From NCBI GenBank assembly GCA_039805565.1, contig JBDLTZ010000284.1, positions 1 to 18,691 of the forward strand: DNA of 18,691 nucleotides. The letters run 5' to 3'. The notes under the pieces were generated by a model, which saw only the letters and a program-made list of their open reading frames with translations, ran no database searches and was not told the origin of the DNA. Source of the stretch: CALJIC01 sp039805565. GTDB lineage: Bacteria > Chloroflexota > Chloroflexia > Chloroflexales > Roseiflexaceae. This document shows, piece by piece, positions 7,526 through 15,692 of this stretch. The position numbers and the translations under genes are program-made. Position 1 is the stretch's first letter. Each line of letters begins with the position of its first letter.

Positions 7526-7999
7526 ATGATCACCCTGCTGTCACGTCTGCACGTTGGCCTTGTCCACGGCGCGGATCTCTTCGCCTTCCTCATCGATCCG
7601 ACCGACGAGGCGTACCAGCGCTGGTGGCCGGGGACGCATCTTGCCTTCCACCGCCTGAGATCGACCCCCGGCCATGTGGGCGATGTCGTCCACATGGACG
7701 AGCTCATCGGGGCGCGGCGGGTGAGGCTGACCGGGGTCATCATTGCTGCGGAGCCAGGCAAGCGCATCGTGTGGCAGCTAAAAGCAGGCCTGCGCTTGCC
7801 GGCCTGGCTCACGCTGACGTTTGACGATGATTCGGCGGGCGTCACGATCACACACGAGATCCGAGCTGGCTTGCGGGGCGTTGGCCGCATTCTGGACCCC
7901 CTGCTTCGCCGGTACTTCTCGGAAGTGTTCGCACGGGCGCTGGACGCGCACGTCAGGGCCGAGTTCCCAAAGCTGCGCGATATGCTCGTGCTCGCTTAG
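7526..7999 (+). CDS. SRPBCC-fold protein (polyketide cyclase/dehydrase-like)
   Basis: A small soluble alpha/beta protein of 157 residues. The central run is typical of the START/Bet v 1-like SRPBCC fold: a segment ending in WWPGTHLAFHRL, strands around VHMDELIGARRVRLTGVII, IVWQL and LTLTFDDD, and a long C-terminal helix (about 120-157). Members bind hydrophobic ligands, and some cyclise polyketides or dehydrate; no catalytic set can be assigned here. GTG 7463 opens the frame, but ATG 7526 is preferred because GGAGG lies 5 bases before it, against 2 bases for the in-frame ATG at 7523. The next gene, the reductase-hydrolase fusion, begins 65 bases later, so it may belong to the same transcript. 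Confidence 0.75.
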   Translation: MITLLSRLHVGLVHGADLFAFLIDPTDEAYQRWWPGTHLAFHRLRSTPGHVGDVVHMDELIGARRVRLTGVIIAAEPGKRIVWQLKAGLRLPAWLTLTFDDDSAGVTITHEIRAGLRGVGRILDPLLRRYFSEVFARALDAHVRAEFPKLRDMLVLA

Positions 8000-8064
8000 C
8001 GAACAGACACCAGGCCGCTCGATCGAGACGCAGTTGAGCCAGGCACGCGAGCAAGGAGGCAGCG

Positions 8065-9831
8065 ATGCGGATCCTCATCTATGGAGCGGGAGTGCTCGGC
8101 AGCCTGTACGCGGCCCGGCTCGCGGCAGCCGGGGACGAGGTGACAGTGCTGGCCCACGGCCAGCGCCTCGGCGAGCTCCGCGCCCGGGGCATCGAGCTCG
8201 AAGACGCCCTGAGCGGCCAGCGGACAACCATGCAGGTCGACGTCATCGAACGCCTGGAGCCCGACGACGCCTACGACCTCGTCGTTGTCCTGATGCAGAA
8301 GCAGCAGGTCGCGGCGATCCTGCCGGCGCTCGCCGCGAGCCGGCACACGCCCAACGTCCTCTTCATGACCAACAACGCCGCCGGTCCCGACGCGTATATC
8401 GCGGCACTCGGCCGCGAGCGGGTGCTGCTCGGCTTCCCCGGCGCCGGCGGGGTGCGGGCGGGCAGTGCCGTGCGGGTCTATGTGGCCCCTCGGGGGACAC
8501 AGCCCACCACGCTCGGCGAGCTGGACGGGGCGATCACCCCGCGCCTGCGCCAGATCGCTGCCCACCTCGAGCGCGCCGGCTTCCCGGTAGCGCTCAGTCG
8601 GCATATGGACGCCTGGCTGAAGACCCACGTCGCCCTCGTCAGCCCGATCGCCAACGCGCTCTATTTGGCTGCCGGTGATACGTACCGGCTGGCCCGCACC
8701 CGCGACGGGCTGGCGCTGCTTGTCCGCGCGATCCGCGAGGGCCTGGAGGTGCTGCGTGCCCTGGGCGTCCCGATCACCCCGGCGAAGTACCGCCTGCTCG
8801 CCCGCCTGCCCGAGCCGCTGCTGGTCACCCTGCTCCGCCACGGGCTGGCCAGCGAGCGGGCGGCGGTGGCGCTCGCCGGCCACGCCAACGCCGCGCGGGC
8901 TGAGATGGCGGCCCTGGCCGAGGAGTTCCGCGCGCTGGCCGACCAGGCCTCCGTGCCGAGGCCGGCAATCGACCGGCTGGCGGCCTACCTCGACCCGGCT
9001 ATCCCGCCGCTGGCCGAGGGCAGCGCCGACCTGCCCCTGCACTGGGAGGGCGCGGGCGCCCTCGGCGGCGGCCTGCTTGGGGCGGGCCTGCCAGGAAGCT
9101 GGCGCTGGATGGGACTGCCCGGCGGCGCGCTGGCCGGGCTGCTGCTCGGCCGACGAATGTCCGCCCCGCGCCGCATGCCGCTGGCCCGGCGCTGGCAGCG
9201 CGCCCTGGCCAGGCGGCGTGGCCCCGATGTGGCCGCGGCGGTCATCGCGCGGGCGGAGGAGTGCCACCGCGCGCTCTACGCCGGACGGACGCGCTACGCA
9301 AACCCGGCGCTGCGCTGGCACCTCGAGCAGCGCATTCTGCCTATCTTTGCCCTTTACCAGGCCCTGCGCGCAGAGCTCGGCGAGCAAGACGCGGCCCTGG
9401 CCGAGGTGGAGGCGCTCTGCCGCTCGGCCTTCGCCGGGCGACGGCGCCAGGTCGCGCTGCTGCGGCTCCTGCCTGACCCCTTCCCGCTCTTTCGCTGGAT
9501 CGGCCGGCGGACGATGCGGCGCTCCTACCCGCCCGAGGGCTGGACGACCGAGTGGCTCGCCGACGACGACAGCTGCCTGGCCTTCAATATCCGCAGCTGC
9601 CTCTACCTGGACACGCTGCGGGCCTACGGCGCGTCGGAGCTGCTACCGACGATCTGCGGCTTCGACGACTGGATGTTCGAGCCCCTGCCCCCGAGCATCG
9701 CCTGGGAGCGTACCACCACGCTGGGCCGGGGCGGCGACCGCTGCGACTTCTGCTGGCGGCGAGTCGATGCGGTGGGAGTGGACCGGCTGGCCTCGGGGCG
9801 TGCCGCAGCGACCCAGTCTGGTCGCCGCTAG
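8065..9831 (+). CDS. Fusion: ketopantoate reductase-like domain plus ATC hydrolase-like domain
   Basis: A two-domain protein of 588 residues. Residues 1 to about 310 form a ketopantoate-reductase fold (PanE/ApbA): nucleotide loop GAGVLG at 7-12, and Lys186 where PanE keeps its catalytic lysine (WLKTHVALV). The two substrate asparagines expected 4 and 8 residues later are Ala190 and Pro194, so it is unlikely to reduce ketopantoate. A Gly-rich hydrophobic linker (about 326-372) leads to residues 395-575, which match L-2-amino-thiazoline-4-carboxylate hydrolases: SCLAFNIRSC (Cys504, Cys512), then CGFDDW, ERTTTL and CDFCW (Cys560). Members of that family hydrolyse amino-thiazoline rings in cysteine formation. 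AGGAGG stands 6 bases before ATG 8065. The next gene starts directly after the stop. Both domain assignments rest on motifs; the substrate is unknown. Confidence 0.8.
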   Translation: MRILIYGAGVLGSLYAARLAAAGDEVTVLAHGQRLGELRARGIELEDALSGQRTTMQVDVIERLEPDDAYDLVVVLMQKQQVAAILPALAASRHTPNVLFMTNNAAGPDAYIAALGRERVLLGFPGAGGVRAGSAVRVYVAPRGTQPTTLGELDGAITPRLRQIAAHLERAGFPVALSRHMDAWLKTHVALVSPIANALYLAAGDTYRLARTRDGLALLVRAIREGLEVLRALGVPITPAKYRLLARLPEPLLVTLLRHGLASERAAVALAGHANAARAEMAALAEEFRALADQASVPRPAIDRLAAYLDPAIPPLAEGSADLPLHWEGAGALGGGLLGAGLPGSWRWMGLPGGALAGLLLGRRMSAPRRMPLARRWQRALARRRGPDVAAAVIARAEECHRALYAGRTRYANPALRWHLEQRILPIFALYQALRAELGEQDAALAEVEALCRSAFAGRRRQVALLRLLPDPFPLFRWIGRRTMRRSYPPEGWTTEWLADDDSCLAFNIRSCLYLDTLRAYGASELLPTICGFDDWMFEPLPPSIAWERTTTLGRGGDRCDFCWRRVDAVGVDRLASGRAAATQSGRR

Positions 9832-10644
9832 ATGGTCGGCAGCACTATCGGCGAGGCTCTGATGCATACGCCAGCGCAGATGACACAACCAGCAAGGGAG
9901 GCGACGCCGGCGCCCTTCAACGTCTGGGAGCGCGCCGGGATCACCGAGCACATGGGCGGGGTCGGCGCGACCGAGCGCCTGCTGGCGCGCTGCCAGTTGG
10001 CGCCCGGCCAGTTCGCGCTCGACCTTGGCTGTGGCACCGGCTACACGACGGCGCTGCTGGCGGCGCGGCATCATGCCCGGGTGACCGCGCTCGACCTCAA
10101 CCTGGCGCTGGTCTCGCGGGCGCGCGAGCGGGCTGCCCGCGCAGGTGTGAGCGAGCGTGTCCGCCTGCTCCAGGCCGACGGCCACGCGCTGCCGCTCGCC
10201 GCGGCGAGCTTCGACCTGGTCGTCGTCGAGTCGGTGCTGGTCTTCTGCGCTGTCCCACAAATGCTGGCCGAAATCTGGCGCGTGCTCCGGCCGGGCGGCC
10301 GGCTCGGGCTCAACGAGCTGACGCTGTGTCGGCCGGCGAGCTCGGCGCTGCTTGAGATGCTGGACAGCCTCTCCATCCATCCCCGCACCGAGGAGGGCTG
10401 GTGTGGCGCGCTGGAGCAGTCGGGGTTTGCTACCGGCTGGGCCACCGTCAAGCGGTTGTCGCTGCATGTACAGCTCAGCAGCCACCTGCAGGTCGACGGC
10501 CCGCGCGTGTACCTCTTGGCGCTGGCCCGCGGCCTGGCCGACCCGGCGCTGCGGCAGTTGTTCTGCACCAGGGGGATGCTGAGGGCGGCGCGCCAGTTTC
10601 TGCCGGACGTCGGCTACGGCCTCTACGTGGCGATGAAGCGGTAG
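9832..10644 (+). CDS. SAM-dependent methyltransferase, class I
   Basis: A 270-residue soluble methyltransferase of the Methyltransf_11 / UbiE type. The SAM-binding motif LDLGCGTG is at about 64-71, the acidic residue ending strand 2 is in VTALDLN, and a post-II motif (SFDLVVVESVLVF) and motif III (LRPGGRLGLNEL) follow; the final 80 residues probably bind the acceptor. The acceptor is unknown. The stop of the upstream fusion gene is immediately followed by ATG 9832 (TAGATG), suggesting translational coupling; the frame also offers ATG 9862 with a weak GCGAGG site, so the N-terminus may be 10 residues shorter. Its placement between a reductase-hydrolase fusion and a ferredoxin suggests a shared pathway. 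Confidence 0.85.
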   Translation: MVGSTIGEALMHTPAQMTQPAREATPAPFNVWERAGITEHMGGVGATERLLARCQLAPGQFALDLGCGTGYTTALLAARHHARVTALDLNLALVSRARERAARAGVSERVRLLQADGHALPLAAASFDLVVVESVLVFCAVPQMLAEIWRVLRPGGRLGLNELTLCRPASSALLEMLDSLSIHPRTEEGWCGALEQSGFATGWATVKRLSLHVQLSSHLQVDGPRVYLLALARGLADPALRQLFCTRGMLRAARQFLPDVGYGLYVAMKR

Positions 10645-10674
10645 CGCGATACGGCTCACCGAGCGAGGATTGCC

Positions 10675-10980
10675 ATGGCGTACATCATCACGCGTGTGTG
10701 CATTCGTGCCGGGGATTGCGTCGATGTTTGCCCGGTCGCCTGCATCGTGCCCGGGCCGAGCGGTGAGGCGGCCTGGCCGATCTTCTACATCGACCCGGAT
10801 AGTTGTATCGACTGCGGCGCCTGTGTTCCGGCCTGCCCGGCCGACGCCATCTTCTCCGAGGATGAGGTGCCGGCGGCGTACGCCGACGACATCGCCCTGA
10901 ACCGGCGCTTCTTCGCCGAGGGCCCGGGCTACTGGGCCTTTGACCTCGACCGGGAGCGCGTGCAGGTCCGCACCACCTGA
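10675..10980 (+). CDS. Seven-iron type ferredoxin ([3Fe-4S][4Fe-4S])
   Basis: A 101-residue electron carrier. Cysteines lie at 9, 15, 19 (CP), 23 and then 44, 47, 50, 54 (CP), the layout of Azotobacter and Thermus seven-iron ferredoxins. The site that makes the first cluster a full [4Fe-4S] is Ala12, so a [3Fe-4S] centre is predicted, from Cys9, Cys15 and Cys54, and a [4Fe-4S] from Cys19, 44, 47 and 50. Cys9 to Cys15 is two residues shorter than the usual loop. The region FYIDPDSCIDCGACVPACPA and the C-terminal ALNRRFF are very like Thermus ferredoxin. GAGG before ATG 10675 is a moderate site. It may feed electrons to the reductase-like fusion or simply be a general carrier. Confidence 0.9.
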   Translation: MAYIITRVCIRAGDCVDVCPVACIVPGPSGEAAWPIFYIDPDSCIDCGACVPACPADAIFSEDEVPAAYADDIALNRRFFAEGPGYWAFDLDRERVQVRTT

Positions 10981-11046
10981 CCGTGCGCGCCCGCTCGGTC
11001 GTGCGTGGATGTTTCGCCCCAGCGGTATGTCTCAAAGGAGGGCCGT

Positions 11047-13623
11047 ATGAGTGCGCTGACCCTTGCCCTCGCCGACCCCGCCGCCACGCTGGAAACTGCC
11101 GGTGGAAAGGGGGCCTCGCTGGCCAGTCTCTGCGCGGCGGGGCTGCCGGTGCCGGGCGGCTTCCACGTGACCACCGCAGCCTACCGGCGCTTCGTCGCCG
11201 CCAACGGCCTCCAGCCCCGGATTGAGCAGGAGCTCGCCGGCGTTGACCTCGCAGACCCGGCCACGCTCGAGGCCGCCTCCCGCCGCATCGGCGCGCTGTT
11301 CGCCGCAGGCGTGATCCCGCCCGAGATCGGCGAGGCGATGAGCGCCGGCTACGCTGCCCTGAACGACGCCCCGGTCGCGGTGCGCTCGTCGGCCACCGCC
11401 GAGGACCTACCTGGCGCCTCCTTCGCCGGCCAGCAGGAGAGCTACCTCAACGTTCGGGGCGCCACTGCCGTTCTGGAGGCGGTCAAACGCTGCTGGGCCT
11501 CGCTCTGGACGGCCCGCGCGATCGCCTACCGGCTCAAGAACCAGATCGACCAGGGGCGCGTCGCCCTGGCGGTGGTCGTGCAGGAGTTGGTCGACGCCGA
11601 CGCCGCAGGGATCCTGTTCACCGCCAACCCGACTAACGGGCGGCGCGACGAGCTGCTGATCAGCGCCGCCTGGGGGCTGGGCGAGGCCGTCGTCTCGGGC
11701 GCGGTCACGCCGGATACGGTGACGGTGCAGAAGGCGACCGGCCGCGTGCTCCGCCGCGAGACCGCGGAGAAGGCGCTGATGACTGTCCGCACGGCGCAGG
11801 GGACCAGTGACGTCCCGGTCCCCGAGGGCAAGCGAAAGCTGGAGGTGCTCAGCAACGCGCAGGTGTGCGAGCTGGCCCGCCTGGGCGAGCAGATCGAGCG
11901 CTCCTACGCGATGCCGATGGATGTGGAGTGGGCGCTGACTGGCGACCAGCTCTTCGTCGTGCAGGCCCGCCCAATCACCGCCCTGCCGCCCGAGTGGAAA
12001 GCGCCGGAGCCCGACGCCCTCTTCGCCCGCGGCAGCCTGGCCGAGCATATCGCCAGCCCGGTCACACCCCTGTTCGCCACGCTGGGGCTCGAGCTCGCCA
12101 ACCGCGCCACCATCCAGCTGTGGGAGCGGTTCGTGGGCAAAGGCACCCGCAGCCTGCTCCCCGCGGCGGGCGCCTACCAGGCCGTCAACGGCTATGTCTT
12201 CCTAGGCATCCGCATGGGAGCGAAGAACATTGTGAGCATGGTCCGCATGACGTTCTCGCAGCTGACCCCGATGCTGCGCGGGAGCGTGGCCCGCTGGCGG
12301 GCCGCGCGGCAGGAGCTGGCCGCGGCGGTCGAGGAGTGGGAGCGCAGACCAGTCGAGGCGCTGTCGCCAGCCGAGCTGCTGGCAGGTGTCAGGGCGGTGT
12401 TCGGCGCTGCCTGCCGCTACTACACCGTGATCCAGACCACCCTGCCGGCCGCGTCGACCAGCGAGCTGCTGTTTAGCGGGCTGTACGAGCGCCTGATCCG
12501 CCGCAGAGGCGACCCTCCGGCGACGACCTTCCTGCTCGGCGGCGATACCACAGCCCTGCGGGCGGAGCAGTCCCTGTTCGACATCGCCGCCTGGCTACGC
12601 GGCGAGCCGGAGCTGGTCGCGTATGTCGCGCAGGCCCCGGTCGAGCAGCTGGAGCAGGAGCTGAGGCAGGAATGTGCTCCGGGGGTGCTCCCTGGCACCG
12701 CCTGGGCGGAGTGGCGGGGTCGTTTCCAGCGCCACCTTGACACGTTCGGCCGCACCGCCTACGAGTTCGACTTCGCCCACCCCACGCCGTACGATGCGCC
12801 TGCCCCGCTGCTGGAGGCAATCAAGGCCTTCCTGAGCGGCACGGTGGCTGAGCCGCACCGCCGCCAGCGCGAGGCCGTCGAACGGCGGGAGCAGGCCACC
12901 CGGGCGGTGCTGGAGCGGGTTGGCTGGCCGCGCCGGGGCTGGTTCGTAAAGCTGCTGCGCTGGGCGCAGGCGACCGGGCCGATGCGCGAGGACTGCATCT
13001 TCGACATGGGCATGGGCCACCCTCTACTCCGCCGCCTGTTCGGCGAGCTCGGCCGCCGCTTCGTCGCCGGCGGAGCGATCGGACAGGCCGACGATATCTA
13101 CTGGCTGGAGCAAGCTGAGGTGGAGCAGCTCGCCGCCACGCTCGGGCGTGGCGACCCGCTGCCCGACCTCGGCGCGCGCATCCCGGCGCGCAAGGAGCAG
13201 TGGCAGTGCTCGCTCACGCTCACCCCCCCGCTCATGCTGCCGGAGCGCTCGGGCTGGTCGCGCCTGTTCCATGGCGGGGAGGCCGAGCGCAAGGGCGGTA
13301 AGGTGGTGCTGCGCGGCGTGGGTACGAGCGGCGGGCTTGTCACGGCACCGGCGCGGGTCCTGTTCGGCGCGGAGGAGTTCGGCACGCTCAGGCCGGGCGA
13401 GGTGCTGGTGGCCGTCACCACCACCCCGGCCTGGACGCCCTTGTTCGCGCAGGCCGCGGCGGTGGTCACCGACATCGGCGGGCCGCTCAGCCACAGCAGC
13501 ATCGTCGCCCGCGAGTACGGCATCCCGGCGGTGATGGCCGCCCGCACGGCCACCCACGCCATCCACAGCGGGCAGCTCGTCACCGTGGATGGGAACGCCG
13601 GGACGGTGACGCTCGAGGCGTAG
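11047..13623 (+). CDS. PEP-synthase-like dikinase, rifampicin-phosphotransferase domain order
   Basis: A cytosolic 858-residue phosphotransferase. Residues 1-310 are the PPDK/PEP synthase ATP-binding domain: GGKGASLASL near 19, VRSSATAEDLPGASFAGQQE near 114, and the closing DVEWAL and QARPIT near 300. Residues 311-755 have no clear motif. The C-terminal 100 residues are the PEP-utilising swivelling domain, with GGPLSHSSIVAREYGIPAVM and the phospho-accepting His816. PEP synthases instead keep this histidine in the middle and end with a PEP-binding barrel, absent here; ATP domain, unknown middle, His domain is the order of rifampicin phosphotransferase (about 860 residues), which moves the beta-phosphate of ATP to a hydroxyl. 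AAGGAGG precedes ATG 11047 (a GTG at 11005 has no site). The substrate could be a drug or a metabolite. Confidence 0.85.
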   Translation: MSALTLALADPAATLETAGGKGASLASLCAAGLPVPGGFHVTTAAYRRFVAANGLQPRIEQELAGVDLADPATLEAASRRIGALFAAGVIPPEIGEAMSAGYAALNDAPVAVRSSATAEDLPGASFAGQQESYLNVRGATAVLEAVKRCWASLWTARAIAYRLKNQIDQGRVALAVVVQELVDADAAGILFTANPTNGRRDELLISAAWGLGEAVVSGAVTPDTVTVQKATGRVLRRETAEKALMTVRTAQGTSDVPVPEGKRKLEVLSNAQVCELARLGEQIERSYAMPMDVEWALTGDQLFVVQARPITALPPEWKAPEPDALFARGSLAEHIASPVTPLFATLGLELANRATIQLWERFVGKGTRSLLPAAGAYQAVNGYVFLGIRMGAKNIVSMVRMTFSQLTPMLRGSVARWRAARQELAAAVEEWERRPVEALSPAELLAGVRAVFGAACRYYTVIQTTLPAASTSELLFSGLYERLIRRRGDPPATTFLLGGDTTALRAEQSLFDIAAWLRGEPELVAYVAQAPVEQLEQELRQECAPGVLPGTAWAEWRGRFQRHLDTFGRTAYEFDFAHPTPYDAPAPLLEAIKAFLSGTVAEPHRRQREAVERREQATRAVLERVGWPRRGWFVKLLRWAQATGPMREDCIFDMGMGHPLLRRLFGELGRRFVAGGAIGQADDIYWLEQAEVEQLAATLGRGDPLPDLGARIPARKEQWQCSLTLTPPLMLPERSGWSRLFHGGEAERKGGKVVLRGVGTSGGLVTAPARVLFGAEEFGTLRPGEVLVAVTTTPAWTPLFAQAAAVVTDIGGPLSHSSIVAREYGIPAVMAARTATHAIHSGQLVTVDGNAGTVTLEA

Positions 13624-13634
13624 CACGCGCCGCT

Positions 13635-13658
13635 GCCGGGGCGGACGCACGCCCCGGC
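13635..13658 (+). terminator. GC-rich hairpin after the dikinase
   Basis: GCCGGGGCG at 13635-13643 pairs perfectly with CGCCCCGGC at 13650-13658 around a 6-base loop. It begins 12 bases after the dikinase stop and ends 23 bases before the MFS start. There is no T-run, so it may reduce rather than stop transcription, or set the ratio of kinase to transporter message. Confidence 0.5.
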
Positions 13659-13680
13659 GGCTACTGCCGGGTTCACCGCT

Positions 13681-14883
13681 ATGAACACCCGCCGACCGAC
13701 GCTGATCTTGAGCTTCACGCTGCTGGTCGTGATGCTCGGCTACGGCATGGTGCTGCCGGTCATCCCGTTCTACATCGCGCAGCTTGGCGCGGGTGGGCGC
13801 GAGCTCGGCTGGCTGATGGCGAGCTACGCGCTGATGCAGCTGCTCTGCGCGCCGCTCTGGGGGATGCTCTCCGACAGGATCGGGCGCAAGCCGGTGCTGA
13901 GCATCGGTGTCATGGGCTATGCGCTCAGCATGCTCCTGTTCGGGCTGGCGAACAGCTTCTGGATGCTGTTTGTCGCCCGCTCGCTCTCGGGGGTGCTCTC
14001 CTCGGCCACCATGCCGAGCGCCATGGCGTTCATCGGCGACTCTGCCCCGGAGAAGGAGCGTAGCGCGGCGATGGGCCAGCTTGGCGCGGCGGCCGGGATA
14101 GGGGTGGTCGTCGGACCATTGGTTGGCGGCCTGCTCTCAACCGACTCGCTCGCGCTGCCCTTCTTTGTCGGCGCCGGGATGGCCTTCATCGCCTTTCTGC
14201 TGGTGATCGGTATCCTGCCTGAGACGCACGTCGCATTGTTCGCCACTGCCCAGGAGGTCAACCTGTCCCGCGAGGCGCTCCGCCAGAGCATCCTCAGCCC
14301 TGCCGGGACGCTGCTGCTGCTCAGCTTGCTGATCAGCGTCGGGCTGGCCGGCTTCCAGGGGATGATGGGGCTGTACGTGGCCGACAAGTTCGCTTTCGGG
14401 ACGCAACAGGTCGGCACGATCTGGATGGTGATGGGCGGGGTGCTCATCCTTGTCCAGGGCGGGCTCACCAAGCCGCTGACAAAGCAGTTCGGCGAGTTCC
14501 GGCTGATGGTCGCCGGGCTGGCCGGCGGCGCGCTCGGCTTTGTCGGCCTGTCGCTGGCGGTGGATGAGCCGACCGCGCTGCTGGCCGTGGGGCTGCTGAG
14601 CGTGGCGCTGGCGCTGATCGACCCGGCGTTGAGCTCGTCCATCTCGAGCATCGGCGGGGCGCACCAGGGTACGCTGATGGGTCTGAACAGCGCCTCGGCC
14701 AGCCTGGGGAAGGTCATCGGGCCGCTCTGGGCGGGCTATCTCTACGAGGTGAATATCGAGTACCCCTACCGCAGCGGGGCGGCGACGTTCCTGCTGGGTC
14801 TGGTCGTGTGCATCGCGGGGCTTCGGCCTGCGGGGCGCGGCGACCAGGCCCGGCCGCCCGCCAGCGGGCAGGTGCTGCCCTGA
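13681..14883 (+). CDS. MFS efflux transporter (DHA1-like)
   Basis: A 12-helix major facilitator of 400 residues in the inner membrane, most like drug:H+ antiporters of the 12-helix DHA1 group (TetA-like). Motif A is GMLSDRIGRK at 61-70 between helices 2 and 3. The helix 4 arginine is Arg100 (LFVAR). Motif C, the antiporter signature, is at 135-152 (GAAAGIGVVVGPLVGG). The second half repeats the pattern less clearly. ATG 13681 has no strong ribosome binding site, only a weak GGG run upstream, and it sits right behind the dikinase hairpin. A substrate cannot be read from sequence; the antiporter motif and the dikinase and methyltransferase neighbours point to export of a small molecule. Confidence 0.88.
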   Translation: MNTRRPTLILSFTLLVVMLGYGMVLPVIPFYIAQLGAGGRELGWLMASYALMQLLCAPLWGMLSDRIGRKPVLSIGVMGYALSMLLFGLANSFWMLFVARSLSGVLSSATMPSAMAFIGDSAPEKERSAAMGQLGAAAGIGVVVGPLVGGLLSTDSLALPFFVGAGMAFIAFLLVIGILPETHVALFATAQEVNLSREALRQSILSPAGTLLLLSLLISVGLAGFQGMMGLYVADKFAFGTQQVGTIWMVMGGVLILVQGGLTKPLTKQFGEFRLMVAGLAGGALGFVGLSLAVDEPTALLAVGLLSVALALIDPALSSSISSIGGAHQGTLMGLNSASASLGKVIGPLWAGYLYEVNIEYPYRSGAATFLLGLVVCIAGLRPAGRGDQARPPASGQVLP

Positions 14884-14984
14884 CCTTCGCATGATGAGAC
14901 GTACGGACCTGCGCCGCCACCACCGTAACTCCCACCAGCCAGAGGGGCGGCCAACACACACTGGGCGCTTCGAGGAGGCCGACG

Positions 14985-15623
14985 ATGACGATGAGCAATC
15001 GAACCAACCGGCGGATCTACCGCTGCTGGGCGCCGATCTATGACGCGCTGCTCGGCCGCCTCTACGCTGCCGGACGACGAGCGACCATGGTCGTGCTCGC
15101 GCCGCGCCCCGGCCAGCGGGTGCTACTGCCCGGCGTCGGCACCGGCGCCGACCTGCCGCTGTTGCCGGAGGGCGTCTCCGCCGTCGGCGTCGACCTCAGC
15201 CCGGCGATGCTGGCGCGAGCACGAGCGAAGCTGCCCCTGCCAGGGCGGAGCGTGTTGCTGATCTGTGCCGACGCGCACGCCCTGCCCTTGCGCGATGGCG
15301 CGTGCGACGTCGGGCTGCTGAACCTGATTGTGAGTGTGGTGCCCGACGGGGCAGTCTGCGTCCGCGAGGCGGCGCGTGTCGTCCGGCACGGCGGCAGGAT
15401 GGTCATCTTCGATAAGTTCCTGCCCGAGCGCGCCACAGCAGGCATCGGGCGCAGCTTACTCAACCTGTTCGCGCGTCGCGTCGGGACCGACATCAACCGG
15501 CGGCTTGGCAATCTGGTTACCGGCAGCGGGTGCGTCATCCTCGCCGATCGGCCAGCCGCGCTCGGCGGGGCCTACCGTATCGTCGTTGTGCAGGTTGATG
15601 CCAGGCTATCAGCAGCAGAGTGA
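14985..15623 (+). CDS. SAM-dependent methyltransferase, class I (second copy)
   Basis: A 212-residue methyltransferase of the Methyltransf_11 type, distinct from the one at 9832. The SAM motif is the slightly altered VLLPGVGTGADLPLLP at about 46-61, with LPG where the usual text has LDLGCG. Further motifs are VGVDLSPAML (acidic residue binding the ribose), CADAHALPL, and DVGLLNLIVSV. A basic tail of about 60 residues may bind the acceptor, which is unknown. GGAGG is 8 bases before ATG 14985, and ATG 14991 in frame is an alternative. The gap from the MFS stop is 101 bases, so it may have its own promoter or run on from the cluster. Confidence 0.82.
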   Translation: MTMSNRTNRRIYRCWAPIYDALLGRLYAAGRRATMVVLAPRPGQRVLLPGVGTGADLPLLPEGVSAVGVDLSPAMLARARAKLPLPGRSVLLICADAHALPLRDGACDVGLLNLIVSVVPDGAVCVREAARVVRHGGRMVIFDKFLPERATAGIGRSLLNLFARRVGTDINRRLGNLVTGSGCVILADRPAALGGAYRIVVVQVDARLSAAE

Positions 15624-15692
15624 AGCGCGACGCATGTGCAGGCCGAAGGCATCCTCTGAGCGATCCACACCGCGCAAGAAGGAGATGGAGCG

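Noticed and set aside
7996..9387. Long minus-strand frame of 463 codons opposite the reductase-hydrolase fusion
   Set aside because: It is Arg/Gln/Gly-rich with no motif, while the plus strand carries clear domain motifs and a ribosome binding site. High-GC codon bias creates such antisense frames.
11407..12048. Minus-strand frames inside the dikinase gene
   Set aside because: They are shadows of the dikinase codons and have no motif or ribosome binding site.
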